This document shows, piece by piece, positions 26,726 through 35,288 of a stretch of 64,000 nt of DNA (position 1 is the stretch's first letter; every line of letters starts with the position of its first letter). The translations under genes were made by a program, and so were the position numbers. This stretch comes from Paradesertivirga mongoliensis (GTDB lineage Bacteria; Bacteroidota; Bacteroidia; Sphingobacteriales; Sphingobacteriaceae), in the NCBI RefSeq assembly GCF_024436395.1, contig NZ_JAFMZO010000002.1:248001-312000 (forward strand), read 5' to 3'. The notes beneath the pieces are model-generated. The model made no database searches, was not told the origin of the DNA, and saw only the letters and a program-made list of their open reading frames with translations.

Positions 26726-29413
26726 TTAAAAGTCGTTGCCCGCCTGTTTGTTAATCATCTTTTCTGCCGATTCAGCAACATTAAAAATCACGGTATATTT
26801 TTTCTCTTCTTTACCGGAAATTACTGAAACACTCGTGGTATGAGTATCTGCAGGCAATTTTTCCGGGTCCGCTTCCAAGGTGACCACCCCTGTCTTTTCC
26901 GTCTCGATCAAAGGGTTTGCATCTGATACTTTTAGCCATGGTGCATTTGTATTAATACGCACTCTCGACCTTGATGTACCTGTATTCCAAAGCACAAACG
27001 GCACGGACGAAACGCTACCCTTACTTACGCCATAGATTTCGATAACACGCAGCGGAGCCACGACCAGTTGCCTGGGGGTTCCTGAATAAGCGCTCGCGAA
27101 ACCGGTATAAGAGTTGCTAAAGAGTTTAATTCCGGGACTTAAATCGACGGCTGCTGATCCACGCATAGACCTAAACTGGTTCTTATATAATGTTTGTGTT
27201 GAAAGGTTCGCGCCATTGCTTTTCAAAAATCCTTTCGGGACGTTGATAAATGAATTATGCTCGTATAAAAAATTATCCATTATTGGCTTTGCGGAGGGAC
27301 TTAACCAAACTTTAATCCCCGCCTCCAACGCCGTATTTATCACATTTCGGCGGTATGTAGTACCCATTAATCCCATTTCCGGACGCTTTACTTCAAGCAG
27401 GGCGTTAACAATGCCCCATCTGCTGAGCGTGATTTTGTTATTAACATATAAGTTAAAATAATTGGGATCAATACCTATGGAATGTTGAGTAGACCAGTTA
27501 GCCAATCCCGACCTGACTTCGGTTATAATATTACCGTCGGCAATAAAATTTAACACTCCGCCGTAAGGCTGTATTCCTGTGGATGCCGTGATATTTTCGC
27601 TATGCACTGATTCGGCTTTTCCATCTATGTAATTCTTGTACATCACTATTCTGTCGGCGAAATGTCCAATAGCGATAGTGCTTGATTTATCTGGCGGGAG
27701 ATTCCAGGGCCGATCCAAGAGAATAATTCCATCTTTAACAGCCGAAATAAGACGGGATTGGCCCACGCCCCGGCCTTTGGTTATCACAGCTGTAGTTTTG
27801 AAGGGAACTAAGGCCTTAGAAAATTTGTGTAAGGTGGTTGAAGAAGGTTTTGATGACACTACCTTACCATACCACTTAGCCGAGAAGCCTTCCCATAAAA
27901 ACTGCTCCCCCGAATTCTGATCCGTTCCAACCGGCCGAACTGCGAGATCAAGGGTTCTGTTATTTTCCAGATATGTATGCCTTGTGCTGCCTCCATTTCC
28001 TGCCGAATGGAAAAAACGCCCTTTCCCCCACCCCTGACCATTATTAACATCGCGATTATCCAAGTCGCGACAAGTAGAGTTGGTAACACTTATGTTCACT
28101 CCGTCCCAGGAATGGAGGGCCATTTCCGCATCATTAGTAAGATAAAAATCACACTTATCGATTATCAGGTTGGAACAGCTGCCGAGAAACGATTTGCGTG
28201 CTATAACTGTAGTATTTGTTATCTCGACGTTGTTGGCATGATCAAGTCTTAAGGCACTATAACCTTTACACAGAATCTTCAGATTATCCAATTTCACTTT
28301 AGAACTTACGTCAAGATTTATGGCTTCCTCTCTGAATTCAGGGCCCTCTCCCTTGATATTATTGTTCGCGTCGAATGTAAGGTTGCTTATCTGAAAATTG
28401 GTAGCCCTGCCAGAAACCACGGCGTTCCTTGTAAAAAAATTGGGGCCGCATTTAATAATGCTGCGATCTTTTTGGACTCCCCGCCATCTCGAATTATCCG
28501 AAATACTAAGCATCCCGCTTATCAGATATGTACCTTCCGGGAAATACACAGTTGAGCCCGGAGTGTTTTTGGCCTCGGCCAGAGCCCGGTGAATTGCTTT
28601 TGTGTCGTCACTTACACCATTCCCTGATGCGCCATAATTCTTCACATTAAACACCTTATCACTCCATTGATATTCTCTCGCTATCTTTAGCTTCAGCGGT
28701 GCACTCCACCCATATTTACCGCCATGTCCATTATGAGCCCAGACTTCATAATCGCCCTCTGGCATATTGGGAGGAATCATGAAATCAACCTTGTAGGGAT
28801 TCACTTTCACGATTTTGGCCCATAGTCCATAGCCTTGTGAAGACTTTAGATATATAAAGGATGAAATTGTATCATTATATTGAGAAAGGTTGCGCCCGTA
28901 AACAGAAACCCTGCTTCCGCGACTTACCTCCGCCGGGCCAATCCACCACGCTTCTGTCTTATTAATAGCGATTGGTTTTCCATATCCTGCCTTATTCCCC
29001 GGCCACACCAGATACATTCCCCATTTTTGAATATTTTTATTGATCGTGATAACGGCTTTATCCGACTCTGCCCGAAGCACGTTTGCATCGGTTATTGAGC
29101 CGCCAGAACTATAGACTTTAAATCGCGAATCCTTGCCTTCATTCGCCCTCCGATAGGCCGTGAGTGCCTCTCCGCTTAAAATAACCGACTCGTCTGGCCC
29201 GGCTGTACGCGTCCATTCGCCGGATAAGGGCGTGTTGTCTTTAGCCGGCCCAGCCATCACTGGTGTAAAAGGTTCGCCGGGTGCAGCAAGGCCGGGCATA
29301 GGCATTTTATAGTCGGTATAAGCGGGCAGTTCTGTAGGAATGTTAACCTTACAAGCCCAAAGCGACAAAAAGATCACACACAAGAAAATCCAATTGCTTC
29401 TTTCTAAAGTCAT
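26726..29413 (-). CDS. large parallel beta-helix lipoprotein (pectate-lyase-3 type)
   Basis: An 895-residue lipoprotein (lipobox LWAC, Cys 21) probably on the cell surface. An IPT/Ig-like region lies at about 155-245. A Pectate_lyase_3 / glycosyl-hydrolase-28-like right-handed beta-helix starts at about 254 (FNVKNYGASGNGVSDDTKAIHRAL; PEGTYLISG) and runs to about 780. The C-terminus (about 790-885) is a BACON-like beta domain. A role in binding or cleaving polysaccharide is likely. There is no SusC/SusD pair nearby. Confidence 0.8.
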   Translation of the reverse strand: MTLERSNWIFLCVIFLSLWACKVNIPTELPAYTDYKMPMPGLAAPGEPFTPVMAGPAKDNTPLSGEWTRTAGPDESVILSGEALTAYRRANEGKDSRFKVYSSGGSITDANVLRAESDKAVITINKNIQKWGMYLVWPGNKAGYGKPIAINKTEAWWIGPAEVSRGSRVSVYGRNLSQYNDTISSFIYLKSSQGYGLWAKIVKVNPYKVDFMIPPNMPEGDYEVWAHNGHGGKYGWSAPLKLKIAREYQWSDKVFNVKNYGASGNGVSDDTKAIHRALAEAKNTPGSTVYFPEGTYLISGMLSISDNSRWRGVQKDRSIIKCGPNFFTRNAVVSGRATNFQISNLTFDANNNIKGEGPEFREEAINLDVSSKVKLDNLKILCKGYSALRLDHANNVEITNTTVIARKSFLGSCSNLIIDKCDFYLTNDAEMALHSWDGVNISVTNSTCRDLDNRDVNNGQGWGKGRFFHSAGNGGSTRHTYLENNRTLDLAVRPVGTDQNSGEQFLWEGFSAKWYGKVVSSKPSSTTLHKFSKALVPFKTTAVITKGRGVGQSRLISAVKDGIILLDRPWNLPPDKSSTIAIGHFADRIVMYKNYIDGKAESVHSENITASTGIQPYGGVLNFIADGNIITEVRSGLANWSTQHSIGIDPNYFNLYVNNKITLSRWGIVNALLEVKRPEMGLMGTTYRRNVINTALEAGIKVWLSPSAKPIMDNFLYEHNSFINVPKGFLKSNGANLSTQTLYKNQFRSMRGSAAVDLSPGIKLFSNSYTGFASAYSGTPRQLVVAPLRVIEIYGVSKGSVSSVPFVLWNTGTSRSRVRINTNAPWLKVSDANPLIETEKTGVVTLEADPEKLPADTHTTSVSVISGKEEKKYTVIFNVAESAEKMINKQAGNDF

Positions 29414-29668
29414 TCGTACTCACAAAATAGATAGGTCACTAAATAACTTATTACAGGCTTTATTGTTTACCAAGTTCTTAATGGGAATGTAAACGTTTTC
29501 TGACAAGAGGTCTGAAGGGGATGATTTGGCTATGGTATAAGACAAGAAAAGGTTTAATCAGGTTAAAAGGCGAATTGAATATCAGCAACATAGCGACATC
29601 AGCGATCGCTTATAACACAGACCGTCTTTCTTCAAATAATTTTATACTTTTAAATATAAACCAACAAC

Positions 29669-29797
29669 ATGACAACTGAAGTTCAAAATAAATTTCAAAC
29701 TGTAGTTATTACGCTTATCATATTGGTCTTACTGATCTGGATCGCGGAACAAGGCTTTCAGGCCGGGCAATGGATTAAATTTCTATCGCTGAGGTAA
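29669..29797 (+). CDS. small single-TM protein (42 aa)
   Basis: ATG 29669 opens a 42-residue ORF (MTTEVQNKFQ, then a hydrophobic helix VVITLIILVLLIWIA, then EQGFQAGQWIKF). A positive-outside, single-helix layout of this size is common in Bacteroidetes. It is isolated between two minus-strand genes. The evidence is hydrophobicity and ORF shape only. Confidence 0.45.
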   Translation: MTTEVQNKFQTVVITLIILVLLIWIAEQGFQAGQWIKFLSLR

Positions 29798-29800
29798 ATT

Positions 29801-30121
29801 TCAGGATGGGCGCTCGATCCTTGCCTTTGCCTGATTGATGCTTTCCTGCTCTTCTTCAATAAAATAGAGCAACAATCGTTCATCTAATTTCTCCCAATCG
29901 TCATCTTTTTTTGCCGAAAGCTCAAATAGAAGAGCGTATGAATCATTAAGTTTCTGATTACAAATCTGTTCCGCTGTGTCCCATGTAACTTCTTCTAAAG
30001 CCTCACGGGCTTCGCCTGGGTAGAGATATTCCTTTTCACCGATTATATCACTCCAAACTAATTGCTCTCCATTTTTCTTTCCATGGCGAATACTGATCTT
30101 TCCTTTGTTCTGTTGTATCAT
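29801..30121 (-). CDS. small acidic hypothetical protein
   Basis: A 106-residue soluble protein, mostly charged, with a Trp-rich first half (LVWSDIIGEKEYLYPGEAREALEEVTWDTAEQ) and a helical C-terminus (YFIEEEQESINQAKARIE). The start is ATG 30121. No domain is recognised. It ends 4 bp from the end of the small TM protein on the other strand. Confidence 0.55.
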   Translation of the reverse strand: MIQQNKGKISIRHGKKNGEQLVWSDIIGEKEYLYPGEAREALEEVTWDTAEQICNQKLNDSYALLFELSAKKDDDWEKLDERLLLYFIEEEQESINQAKARIERPS

Positions 30122-30325
30122 GGTGGATATTTACTTAGGAACAATCGTGTCTAAGCTATGTTCTTAACAATGTTACGATTATGGTTATAAGAATGCAGCC
30201 CCAAAGGCTGAGTAGTTTACCGCGTGTCGGTTTCTGCCCTATTTTTGACGCGTTGTACCGTTAAAAACCTCTTTCAAGCTACTTATCTTTGATTAGATCA
30301 GCCCGTTCGAACAGAGGTAGAACTT

Positions 30326-30577
30326 TTGAAAAAAGCACAACTTTATATCACCTTCAACGGAAACACCGACGAAACATTCAACTTTTATAGGTCTGTGTAT
30401 GGCGGCGAGTTTATGGTACGGCTAAATATCCCGAAAAGGCTAAAACGAGAAAGCATACCCAGGTTTTGTAAAGTAGCATATATAGTATTAATCACTGGTC
30501 AAAGGGTATTTTTCAGCACTACGCAGAATCATGAACTTGACTTTGATACGGATTTTCAAGAGCTGTTCCACTCTTGA
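30326..30577 (+). pseudogene. truncated VOC (PhnB-like) protein fragment
   Basis: The first 30 residues (AQLYITFNGNTDETFNFYRSVYGGEF) closely match the VOC protein at 24531-24968, but the frame runs out after 83 residues and lacks the second half of the fold. It would need a TTG start. It is best read as a decayed copy, although a short expressed protein cannot be excluded. Confidence 0.6.
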
Positions 30578-30619
30578 ATAAGAATAAATGTTCCGTCACA
30601 ATAATCTTAACAGCAAAAA

Positions 30620-31090
30620 TCAGGAAACAGAACCAATCTGGCTATCCAGATCTGTTTCTTCGCTTTCGACCTTGTCGACTGCCTTCCCGTGCGCCGAAGC
30701 CACGGGGCTTATATTCGCGTTTCTATTGCTGCTCTTCACTGCTCTTTTGATATTCGAATAATTTTCCCGCTCATTTATAACAGCAAACGATGGAGAGTCG
30801 CTTTTTGAGGTCTCGTCAGCAAATGTCTCGGTATCATGCAATTCAAATTCATGCGGCTGCTTTCTGCTTTCGGTGCCAGCCTTTACTATTTCATGAAGAC
30901 CCTCCCTCTTTTTCTTCGCAGTTTTGGCAATTTGCTTTGCGATGCGCTTTGCAGCTTGCTCTACCTCGGCCCTCAATTTTTTGGAATTAAAACCTAATGT
31001 TTCTACCGATTGGTTTATTCGTTGAATCAGTTCTTCCCGAAGCGAGTCTTGATTTAACTTCTTACTCTTTTTTTGCTTATCCTTTTTCAT
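30620..31090 (-). CDS. lysine-rich hypothetical protein
   Basis: A 156-residue soluble protein with a very basic N-terminus (KKDKQKKSKKLNQ) and a helical KAKRIAKQIAKTAKKKR-type stretch in the first half, then a low-complexity acidic/Ser-rich tail. The basic helix could bind nucleic acid, but no known family is visible. It follows the SYLF gene on the same strand, separated by a terminator. Confidence 0.5.
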   Translation of the reverse strand: MKKDKQKKSKKLNQDSLREELIQRINQSVETLGFNSKKLRAEVEQAAKRIAKQIAKTAKKKREGLHEIVKAGTESRKQPHEFELHDTETFADETSKSDSPSFAVINERENYSNIKRAVKSSNRNANISPVASAHGKAVDKVESEETDLDSQIGSVS

Positions 31091-31094
31091 TTTG

Positions 31095-31124
31095 AAAAAA
31101 TACGAGCCAGCTGCTGCTGGCTCG
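31095..31124 (-). terminator. intrinsic terminator of SYLF gene
   Basis: CGAGCCAG (31103-31110) pairs with CTGGCTCG (31117-31124); on the minus strand the hairpin is followed by TATTTTTTC. It lies just downstream of the SYLF stop codon and separates it from the lysine-rich gene. Confidence 0.8.
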
Positions 31125-31135
31125 ATAAATCTGAG

Positions 31136-31807
31136 TTAATAGAAAGCCTTTAAGGCGTTTTTTAACGATATCACAGCCATATGATCAGAATTTGATCCTC
31201 TGCTAAAAATTGATGCGGGCGCGTGGTCAGCCTTATAAAATGCTTTATTTGCATCGTCATCAGCCGAAAGGCGCGAACCATTTAAAGTTAAACCCGCAAA
31301 AAGACCTTTAGTTCGCGAGTAGGAATAAATTTCTGCATCTAATTTAGTATCGGTTGTTGCCGATGAGCTTCTGCCAACGGGGCCGGCAGCTACTCCAATA
31401 GCTCCTCCGAGCGTAAATTCACCATCTGTAAGATTGTTCAAGGTACTGCCTTTTGTAAAAACCATAACCAGATCGATTGCCTGAACCCCTGCCTGAAACC
31501 CTATGCTTCCGCCGGTCAGGGTTACAAAAACCGGATCACTCCAGCTTCCATCAGCTCTTTTGAGCATCGCAACGCCCTTCCCTCTTTGACCTCCAATACC
31601 TAAGCCGGCTTTGATGAGATTAGGAATCACCACTATTCCTTCGGCCTTCTGCATCAGCTGAACCGGGATACTCTCCTTCATGTCAGCGAAATCTCGTAAA
31701 ACCGCCGCCGACTTTTGAAGCTTTTCATCCTGTTTCTCCTGCGCAAAAACCGATGGAACCGACAACATTAAAAAAAATACCGGATAGAAATAACTAAGTG
31801 TTTTCAT
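31136..31807 (-). CDS. lipid-binding SYLF (Ysc84) domain protein
   Basis: A 223-residue secreted protein with a signal peptide (1-22, ending VFA-QE). The SYLF/Ysc84 domain spans about 45-222: IPVQLMQKAEGIVVIPNLIKAGLGIGGQRGKGVAM, GSIGFQAGVQAIDLVMVF, GAIGVAAGPVGR and the final AVISLKNAL. The family binds phosphoinositides or other anionic lipids. A monocistronic periplasmic or outer-membrane role is likely. A strong hairpin lies in its upstream region. Confidence 0.9.
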   Translation of the reverse strand: MKTLSYFYPVFFLMLSVPSVFAQEKQDEKLQKSAAVLRDFADMKESIPVQLMQKAEGIVVIPNLIKAGLGIGGQRGKGVAMLKRADGSWSDPVFVTLTGGSIGFQAGVQAIDLVMVFTKGSTLNNLTDGEFTLGGAIGVAAGPVGRSSSATTDTKLDAEIYSYSRTKGLFAGLTLNGSRLSADDDANKAFYKADHAPASIFSRGSNSDHMAVISLKNALKAFY

Positions 31808-31880
31808 GGCAAATCGTTTGTTTTCCGAGCTTGTCGAAGCAAAGTCCGTGCCCTGTCGGAAACATATTACAGATTTAACT

Positions 31881-31912
31881 AAAAAAAGAAGCCGGTTATC
31901 GCTAACCGGCTT
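31881..31912 (-). terminator. orphan minus-strand terminator-like hairpin
   Basis: AAGCCGGTTA (31889-31898) pairs with TAACCGGCTT (31903-31912) around a 4-base loop; on the minus strand a T-rich tract (TTCTTTTTTTA) follows. It has the shape of a good intrinsic terminator, but no minus-strand gene is upstream. It may be a leader attenuator of the SYLF gene or the end of a short antisense RNA. Confidence 0.5.
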
Positions 31913-32072
31913 ATCTACCTATGAAAACATGCCCTTCAGCAGGACATATATATTAAACGCTGAAAATCAACAATATGTGACATCGAAAGAGAAATAATTT
32001 TTTTTCTTAAGACGGTCGGATTAGACCCTCTTATTGACGTAAAAACACCTGCAGTTAATGTAAAAAAGGACG

Positions 32073-32080
32073 TAAGTTTG
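32073..32080 (+). promoter_or_regulatory. promoter -7 element for DinB-like gene
   Basis: TAAGTTTG matches TAnnTTTG, 21 bp before ATG 32102. It overlaps an upstream TTG in the same frame and so argues for the ATG start. Confidence 0.5.
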
Positions 32081-32101
32081 TGTAAATCAAACATCAAGAA
32101 A

Positions 32102-32608
32102 ATGGAAACAGCAAGCCTAACAGTAACCGACAGCAGGATGCAGTCGTTGATGAGTCTTTATGATATGCACACCACTTTTCTGGAAAGTGCACTTGAAGGT
32201 ATATCGGACGAGGACGCCCATAACCGCTTAAACACAAGGGCGAATCACGTCGCCTGGCTTACCGGCAGTTTAGTGCAACAACGATTTGAACTTGCAAATG
32301 CCCTGGGTATTCAGAGAAAACAACAGGCAGAAGATCTTTTCAAAGACAACCAGGGTATCAAAGACGATGTAAAGTATCCTTCGCTCAATACTTTCCGGCA
32401 GGATTGGGATCAAATCAGTCCCGAACTGCGAGAGGCTTTGTCAAGCGTCAGCACAGAAAAACTCGATACGTTCTTTGAGATGATGCCCGGGGTAAACATG
32501 ACCTATTACGAACTTATCACTTTTATCATCTATCGTGAAGCGAATTGTATCGGACAGATTGCTCTATGGAGAAGATTAATGGGATATGAAGCCATGAAAT
32601 ATATGTAA
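32102..32608 (+). CDS. DinB-like four-helix protein
   Basis: A 168-residue protein of the DinB/YfiT-like superfamily: LYDMHTTFLESALEGI in helix 1, ANHVAWLTGSLV in helix 2 and a C-terminal FIIYREANCIGQIALWRRLMGY. Members use three His to bind a metal and act as thiol-dependent transferases. Here the usual HxxxH before GQ is RxxxN, so two ligands are missing and metal binding is doubtful. A hairpin terminator follows. Confidence 0.75.
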   Translation: METASLTVTDSRMQSLMSLYDMHTTFLESALEGISDEDAHNRLNTRANHVAWLTGSLVQQRFELANALGIQRKQQAEDLFKDNQGIKDDVKYPSLNTFRQDWDQISPELREALSSVSTEKLDTFFEMMPGVNMTYYELITFIIYREANCIGQIALWRRLMGYEAMKYM

Positions 32609-32615
32609 TAATATT

Positions 32616-32640
32616 TCGTAGAGTGTTCTGCACTCTACGA
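32616..32640 (+). terminator. hairpin terminator after DinB-like gene
   Basis: TCGTAGAGTG (32616-32625) pairs with CACTCTACGA (32631-32640), a perfect 10-bp stem with a 5-base loop starting 8 bp after the stop. The downstream T content is moderate (GATTCTTTAC). Confidence 0.65.
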
Positions 32641-32764
32641 GATTCTTTACGTTGTCATATCGTAAGTCAAATCAAACGACTGCGTATTACCACCTACTCC
32701 GCCCTTACTTCCCCTTTTGAGCCGGCGCAATCACCATCAATATTTATTTTCAGATAATTTTTAG

Positions 32765-32807
32765 GAAACCAAAAGGTTTCATAATATTTGTGAAACCAAA
32801 AGGTTCC
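32765..32807. promoter_or_regulatory. two tandem palindromic operators around the ArsR promoter
   Basis: GAAACC-AAAA-GGTTTC (32765-32780) and GAAACC-AAAA-GGTTCC (32792-32807) are 27 bp apart and lie directly before the ArsR ATG (32811). Between them is AATATTTG (32783-32790), one mismatch from TAnnTTTG. The layout fits autorepression: a dimer on each site would cover the -7 element and the transcription start. Confidence 0.8.
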
Positions 32808-32810
32808 ATA

Positions 32811-33131
32811 ATGCGACGTGATTCATTCCAGGCTATAGCTGACCCTACCAGACGAGAGATCCTTCAAATGATCGCTTATAAGCCGTTAAATATAAACTCA
32901 GTAACGGAAAAATTCGACGTAAGCCGAACTGCGATTTACAAACACATCAAAATACTTACCGAATGCGGCCTTATCACGGTAAAGCAACAAGGCCGCGAGC
33001 GCTATTGTGAAGCAAAGCTTGATAAACTGAAGGAAGTGGCGGATTGGGTAGAACAGTATAGAAAAATCTGGACTGAAAGACTAGATTCCCTTGATGATTA
33101 TTTAATTCAAATACAAACGAAAGAGAAATGA
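32811..33131 (+). CDS. ArsR-family winged-helix repressor
   Basis: A 106-residue DNA-binding protein. The start is ATG 32811; a GTG at 32790 in frame lies inside the operator/promoter and is rejected. The winged helix is clear: FQAIADPTRREILQMI, SVTEKFDVSRTAIYKHIKILTECGLI, then the wing VKQQGRERYCEAKLD. No CxC metal site is seen, so it belongs to the non-metal group that accompanies SRPBCC genes. It overlaps the next gene by 4 bp (ATGA) and heads an operon of SRPBCC proteins. Confidence 0.92.
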   Translation: MRRDSFQAIADPTRREILQMIAYKPLNINSVTEKFDVSRTAIYKHIKILTECGLITVKQQGRERYCEAKLDKLKEVADWVEQYRKIWTERLDSLDDYLIQIQTKEK

Positions 33132-33619
33132 AAAACACAACAGCTAAACCCAAGACAGATCAGGAGGTAATCATTACTAAGATTTTTGACGCCCCCATAG
33201 ACCTGGTTTACAAAGCCTGGACCGACCCCAACCATCTCAAAAACTGGTTTGCTCCAGGCGGCTGCACTATCAGCTTCCGCGAACTTGATATCCGTGAGGG
33301 AGGAACCTTTCATTCCTGCGTTAATAGTCCAGGTTACGGAGACTGCTGGTGCAAAGGTGTATACAAACAGTTAGTTGAAAACGAAAAGATTGTTTATACA
33401 ATGGCTATTGCTGATGAAGCTGGGAATCTGATAGATGCCGTGCAGGCAGGCATGGACCCTGAATGGCCTATGGAGACCACGGTAACGGTGATTTTTTCTG
33501 AACAGGACGGTAAAACCAAACTGACGCTTTACCAAACTGTAGCTGAAGAGCTGGCTAAACGCACCGGCGCTTATCCTAGCTGGGTTGATATGTTGAATCG
33601 TTTGGAACAAACGCTATAA
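33128..33619 (+). CDS. SRPBCC / AHSA1 family protein
   Basis: A 163-residue helix-grip protein: ITKIFDAPIDLVYKAWTDPNHLKNWFAPGGCTI, LDIREGGTFHSCVNSP, YKQLVENEKIVYT and a C-terminal PSWVDMLNRLEQTL helix. It is translationally coupled to the ArsR gene by an ATGA overlap, a widespread pairing in Bacteroidetes in which ArsR controls its SRPBCC partner. The ligand is unknown. Confidence 0.9.
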   Translation: MKNTTAKPKTDQEVIITKIFDAPIDLVYKAWTDPNHLKNWFAPGGCTISFRELDIREGGTFHSCVNSPGYGDCWCKGVYKQLVENEKIVYTMAIADEAGNLIDAVQAGMDPEWPMETTVTVIFSEQDGKTKLTLYQTVAEELAKRTGAYPSWVDMLNRLEQTL

Positions 33620-33650
33620 AAGGAGATTAAGCAACATAAAACAAGGTAAT

Positions 33651-34184
33651 ATGTCGACAGAAATGAAAGACCAGTCAGCAAACAATGAATTGATTATCAC
33701 CCGGACGTTTAACGCTCCTCTCGAACTTGTATTCAAAGCCTTCACCGAAGCCGAACATCTGGCGCAGTGGTGGGGACCGAAGGGATTCAGCATCACTATA
33801 CACAAACTCGATCTGAGACCGGGCGGTACATTTCACTATAATATGAAATCGAGTGATAGTTCGGAAATGTGGGGAATTTTTCATTTTAAGGAAATAGCAT
33901 ATCCCAATCGAATAGTGTTTATCAACTCCTTTTCCGATCCAGATGGCAATATTACCAGGCCACCATTTAGCGACGACTGGCCATTAGAAATTGTAAATGA
34001 ATTTACCTTTCATGAACAGGATAATAACACGATAATGAACCTGAGAAGCTATCCTGTAAACGCGAATCCAGATCAGCAACGCACGTTCACAGCCGGACAT
34101 AGTTCTATGCAAGAAGGCTACGGCGGAACATTTGACCAATTGGAAGAGCATCTATTTAAAATGATTGGCGACTTAACCCCGTAA
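33651..34184 (+). CDS. SRPBCC / AHSA1 family protein
   Basis: A 177-residue paralogue of the preceding protein: IITRTFNAPLELVFKAFTEAEHLAQWWGPKGFSITIHKLDLRPGGTFHY, with a longer C-terminus (SSMQEGYGGTFDQLEEHLFKMIG). It lies 31 bp downstream, in the same ArsR-headed operon. The typical WWGPKG motif puts it in the activator-of-Hsp90-ATPase-1-like group, but no role in chaperone control has been shown for such proteins. Confidence 0.9.
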   Translation: MSTEMKDQSANNELIITRTFNAPLELVFKAFTEAEHLAQWWGPKGFSITIHKLDLRPGGTFHYNMKSSDSSEMWGIFHFKEIAYPNRIVFINSFSDPDGNITRPPFSDDWPLEIVNEFTFHEQDNNTIMNLRSYPVNANPDQQRTFTAGHSSMQEGYGGTFDQLEEHLFKMIGDLTP

Positions 34185-34268
34185 ATATCGCTAGGTCGCG
34201 TGGACTTGATGTCGTTATCAGCCCCTTAATTGCCGTGTTTACACCCTGCTCACATCAATCAGCATCTA

Positions 34269-34276
34269 TATGTTTG
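34269..34276 (+). promoter_or_regulatory. promoter -7 element for gene at 34298
   Basis: TATGTTTG, an exact TAnnTTTG match 21 bp before the ATG. It suggests that the genes from 34298 onward can be transcribed separately from the ArsR operon. Confidence 0.5.
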
Positions 34277-34297
34277 CAGCTATAGATAACACGGAAA

Positions 34298-34849
34298 ATG
34301 GAAACAACTTTAATTGTACTCGCAGTCATCATCGGAGCTCCGCTTATTATCGCCCTCTTTTTAAGTAAAGATTATGGTGTTGAGGCAGAAACCGTAGTCA
34401 ACAAACGGAGCGAGAATGTTTTTAACTATATCAGGTATATCAAAAACCAGGAACTATACAGTAAATGGGTGATGGCCGACCTGGAAATGAAAAGAGAATA
34501 CAGGGGAGCTGACGGATCTCCAGGTTTTATTTATGCCTGGAACGGCAACAATAAAGCCGGCGAGGGCGAACAGGAAATTACTGGAATAACGGAAAATGAA
34601 AAATTGGATCTAGAAATAAGATTTAAACGCCCATTCGAGGGGAAAGCATATACCTCAATAACCACTCAGGCGGTGGAGGACAATAAAACGAGGGTTACCT
34701 GGAAAATGACGGGCAGAAATAACTATCCCTTAAATCTGATGACGCTCTTACTAAAAGGCACATTGAAGAAAGACCTGGAAATAAGCCTGAATAATTTGAA
34801 GAACATTCTTGAAAAAAATCAAACAACCGTACCGGCAAAATCATTATGA
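34298..34849 (+). CDS. membrane-anchored SRPBCC (polyketide-cyclase-like) protein
   Basis: A 183-residue protein with one N-terminal membrane helix (about 3-22) followed by an SRPBCC domain: YGVEAETVVNKRSENVFNYIRYIKNQELYSKWVMAD, GFIYAWNGNNKAGEGEQEITGI, TRVTWKMTGRN. This type is common in Bacteroidetes beside DUF1801 genes. It overlaps the next gene by 4 bp and has its own promoter element. Confidence 0.85.
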   Translation: METTLIVLAVIIGAPLIIALFLSKDYGVEAETVVNKRSENVFNYIRYIKNQELYSKWVMADLEMKREYRGADGSPGFIYAWNGNNKAGEGEQEITGITENEKLDLEIRFKRPFEGKAYTSITTQAVEDNKTRVTWKMTGRNNYPLNLMTLLLKGTLKKDLEISLNNLKNILEKNQTTVPAKSL

Positions 34850-35241
34850 AGAACAAGCTACCAGAAAACAAATCGGACGAGGTGAATGAATGGATGCTTA
34901 AACTGAAACATCCGCTTAAAGCTGAAATAGAAGCTGTTAGGAAAATAGTTATGGATGCCAATAGTGCCATTGCCGAGCATATAAAATGGGCAGCCCCGAG
35001 TTTCTTTTGCACTGCCGGGTTAGATAAAACCGGAATGGCCACATTTAATCACCGACAGCCGAAGTATGTTCACCTGGTTTTTCATAACGGCATTATTCTT
35101 AACGATCAAAGCGGCCTTCTTCAGGGCGATTACAAAGATCGACGCATGGCCTACTTTTACAGCATGGAGGATATTGAGTCAAAAAAAAAGGAACTTGTTC
35201 GAGCGGTAAATACCTGGGTTGAAATCATATCTAATTCTTAA
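34846..35241 (+). CDS. DUF1801 domain protein
   Basis: A 131-residue small soluble protein of the DUF1801 / YdhG-like family: LKHPLKAEIEAVRKIVMDANSAIAEHIKWAAPSF, then a beta-rich second half (YVHLVFHNGIIL; DYKDRRMAYFYSMEDI). The biochemical role of the family is not established; it is frequent beside SRPBCC genes. It is coupled to the upstream gene by a 4-bp overlap. Confidence 0.85.
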   Translation: MKNKLPENKSDEVNEWMLKLKHPLKAEIEAVRKIVMDANSAIAEHIKWAAPSFFCTAGLDKTGMATFNHRQPKYVHLVFHNGIILNDQSGLLQGDYKDRRMAYFYSMEDIESKKKELVRAVNTWVEIISNS

Positions 35242-35288
35242 ATTCCAGCCAAAATTCAGAAACACATCAATCTATATACTACTACAAA

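Noticed and set aside
32790..32810. GTG start for the ArsR gene
   Set aside because: It would translate through the operator and promoter; ATG 32811 matches the family start.
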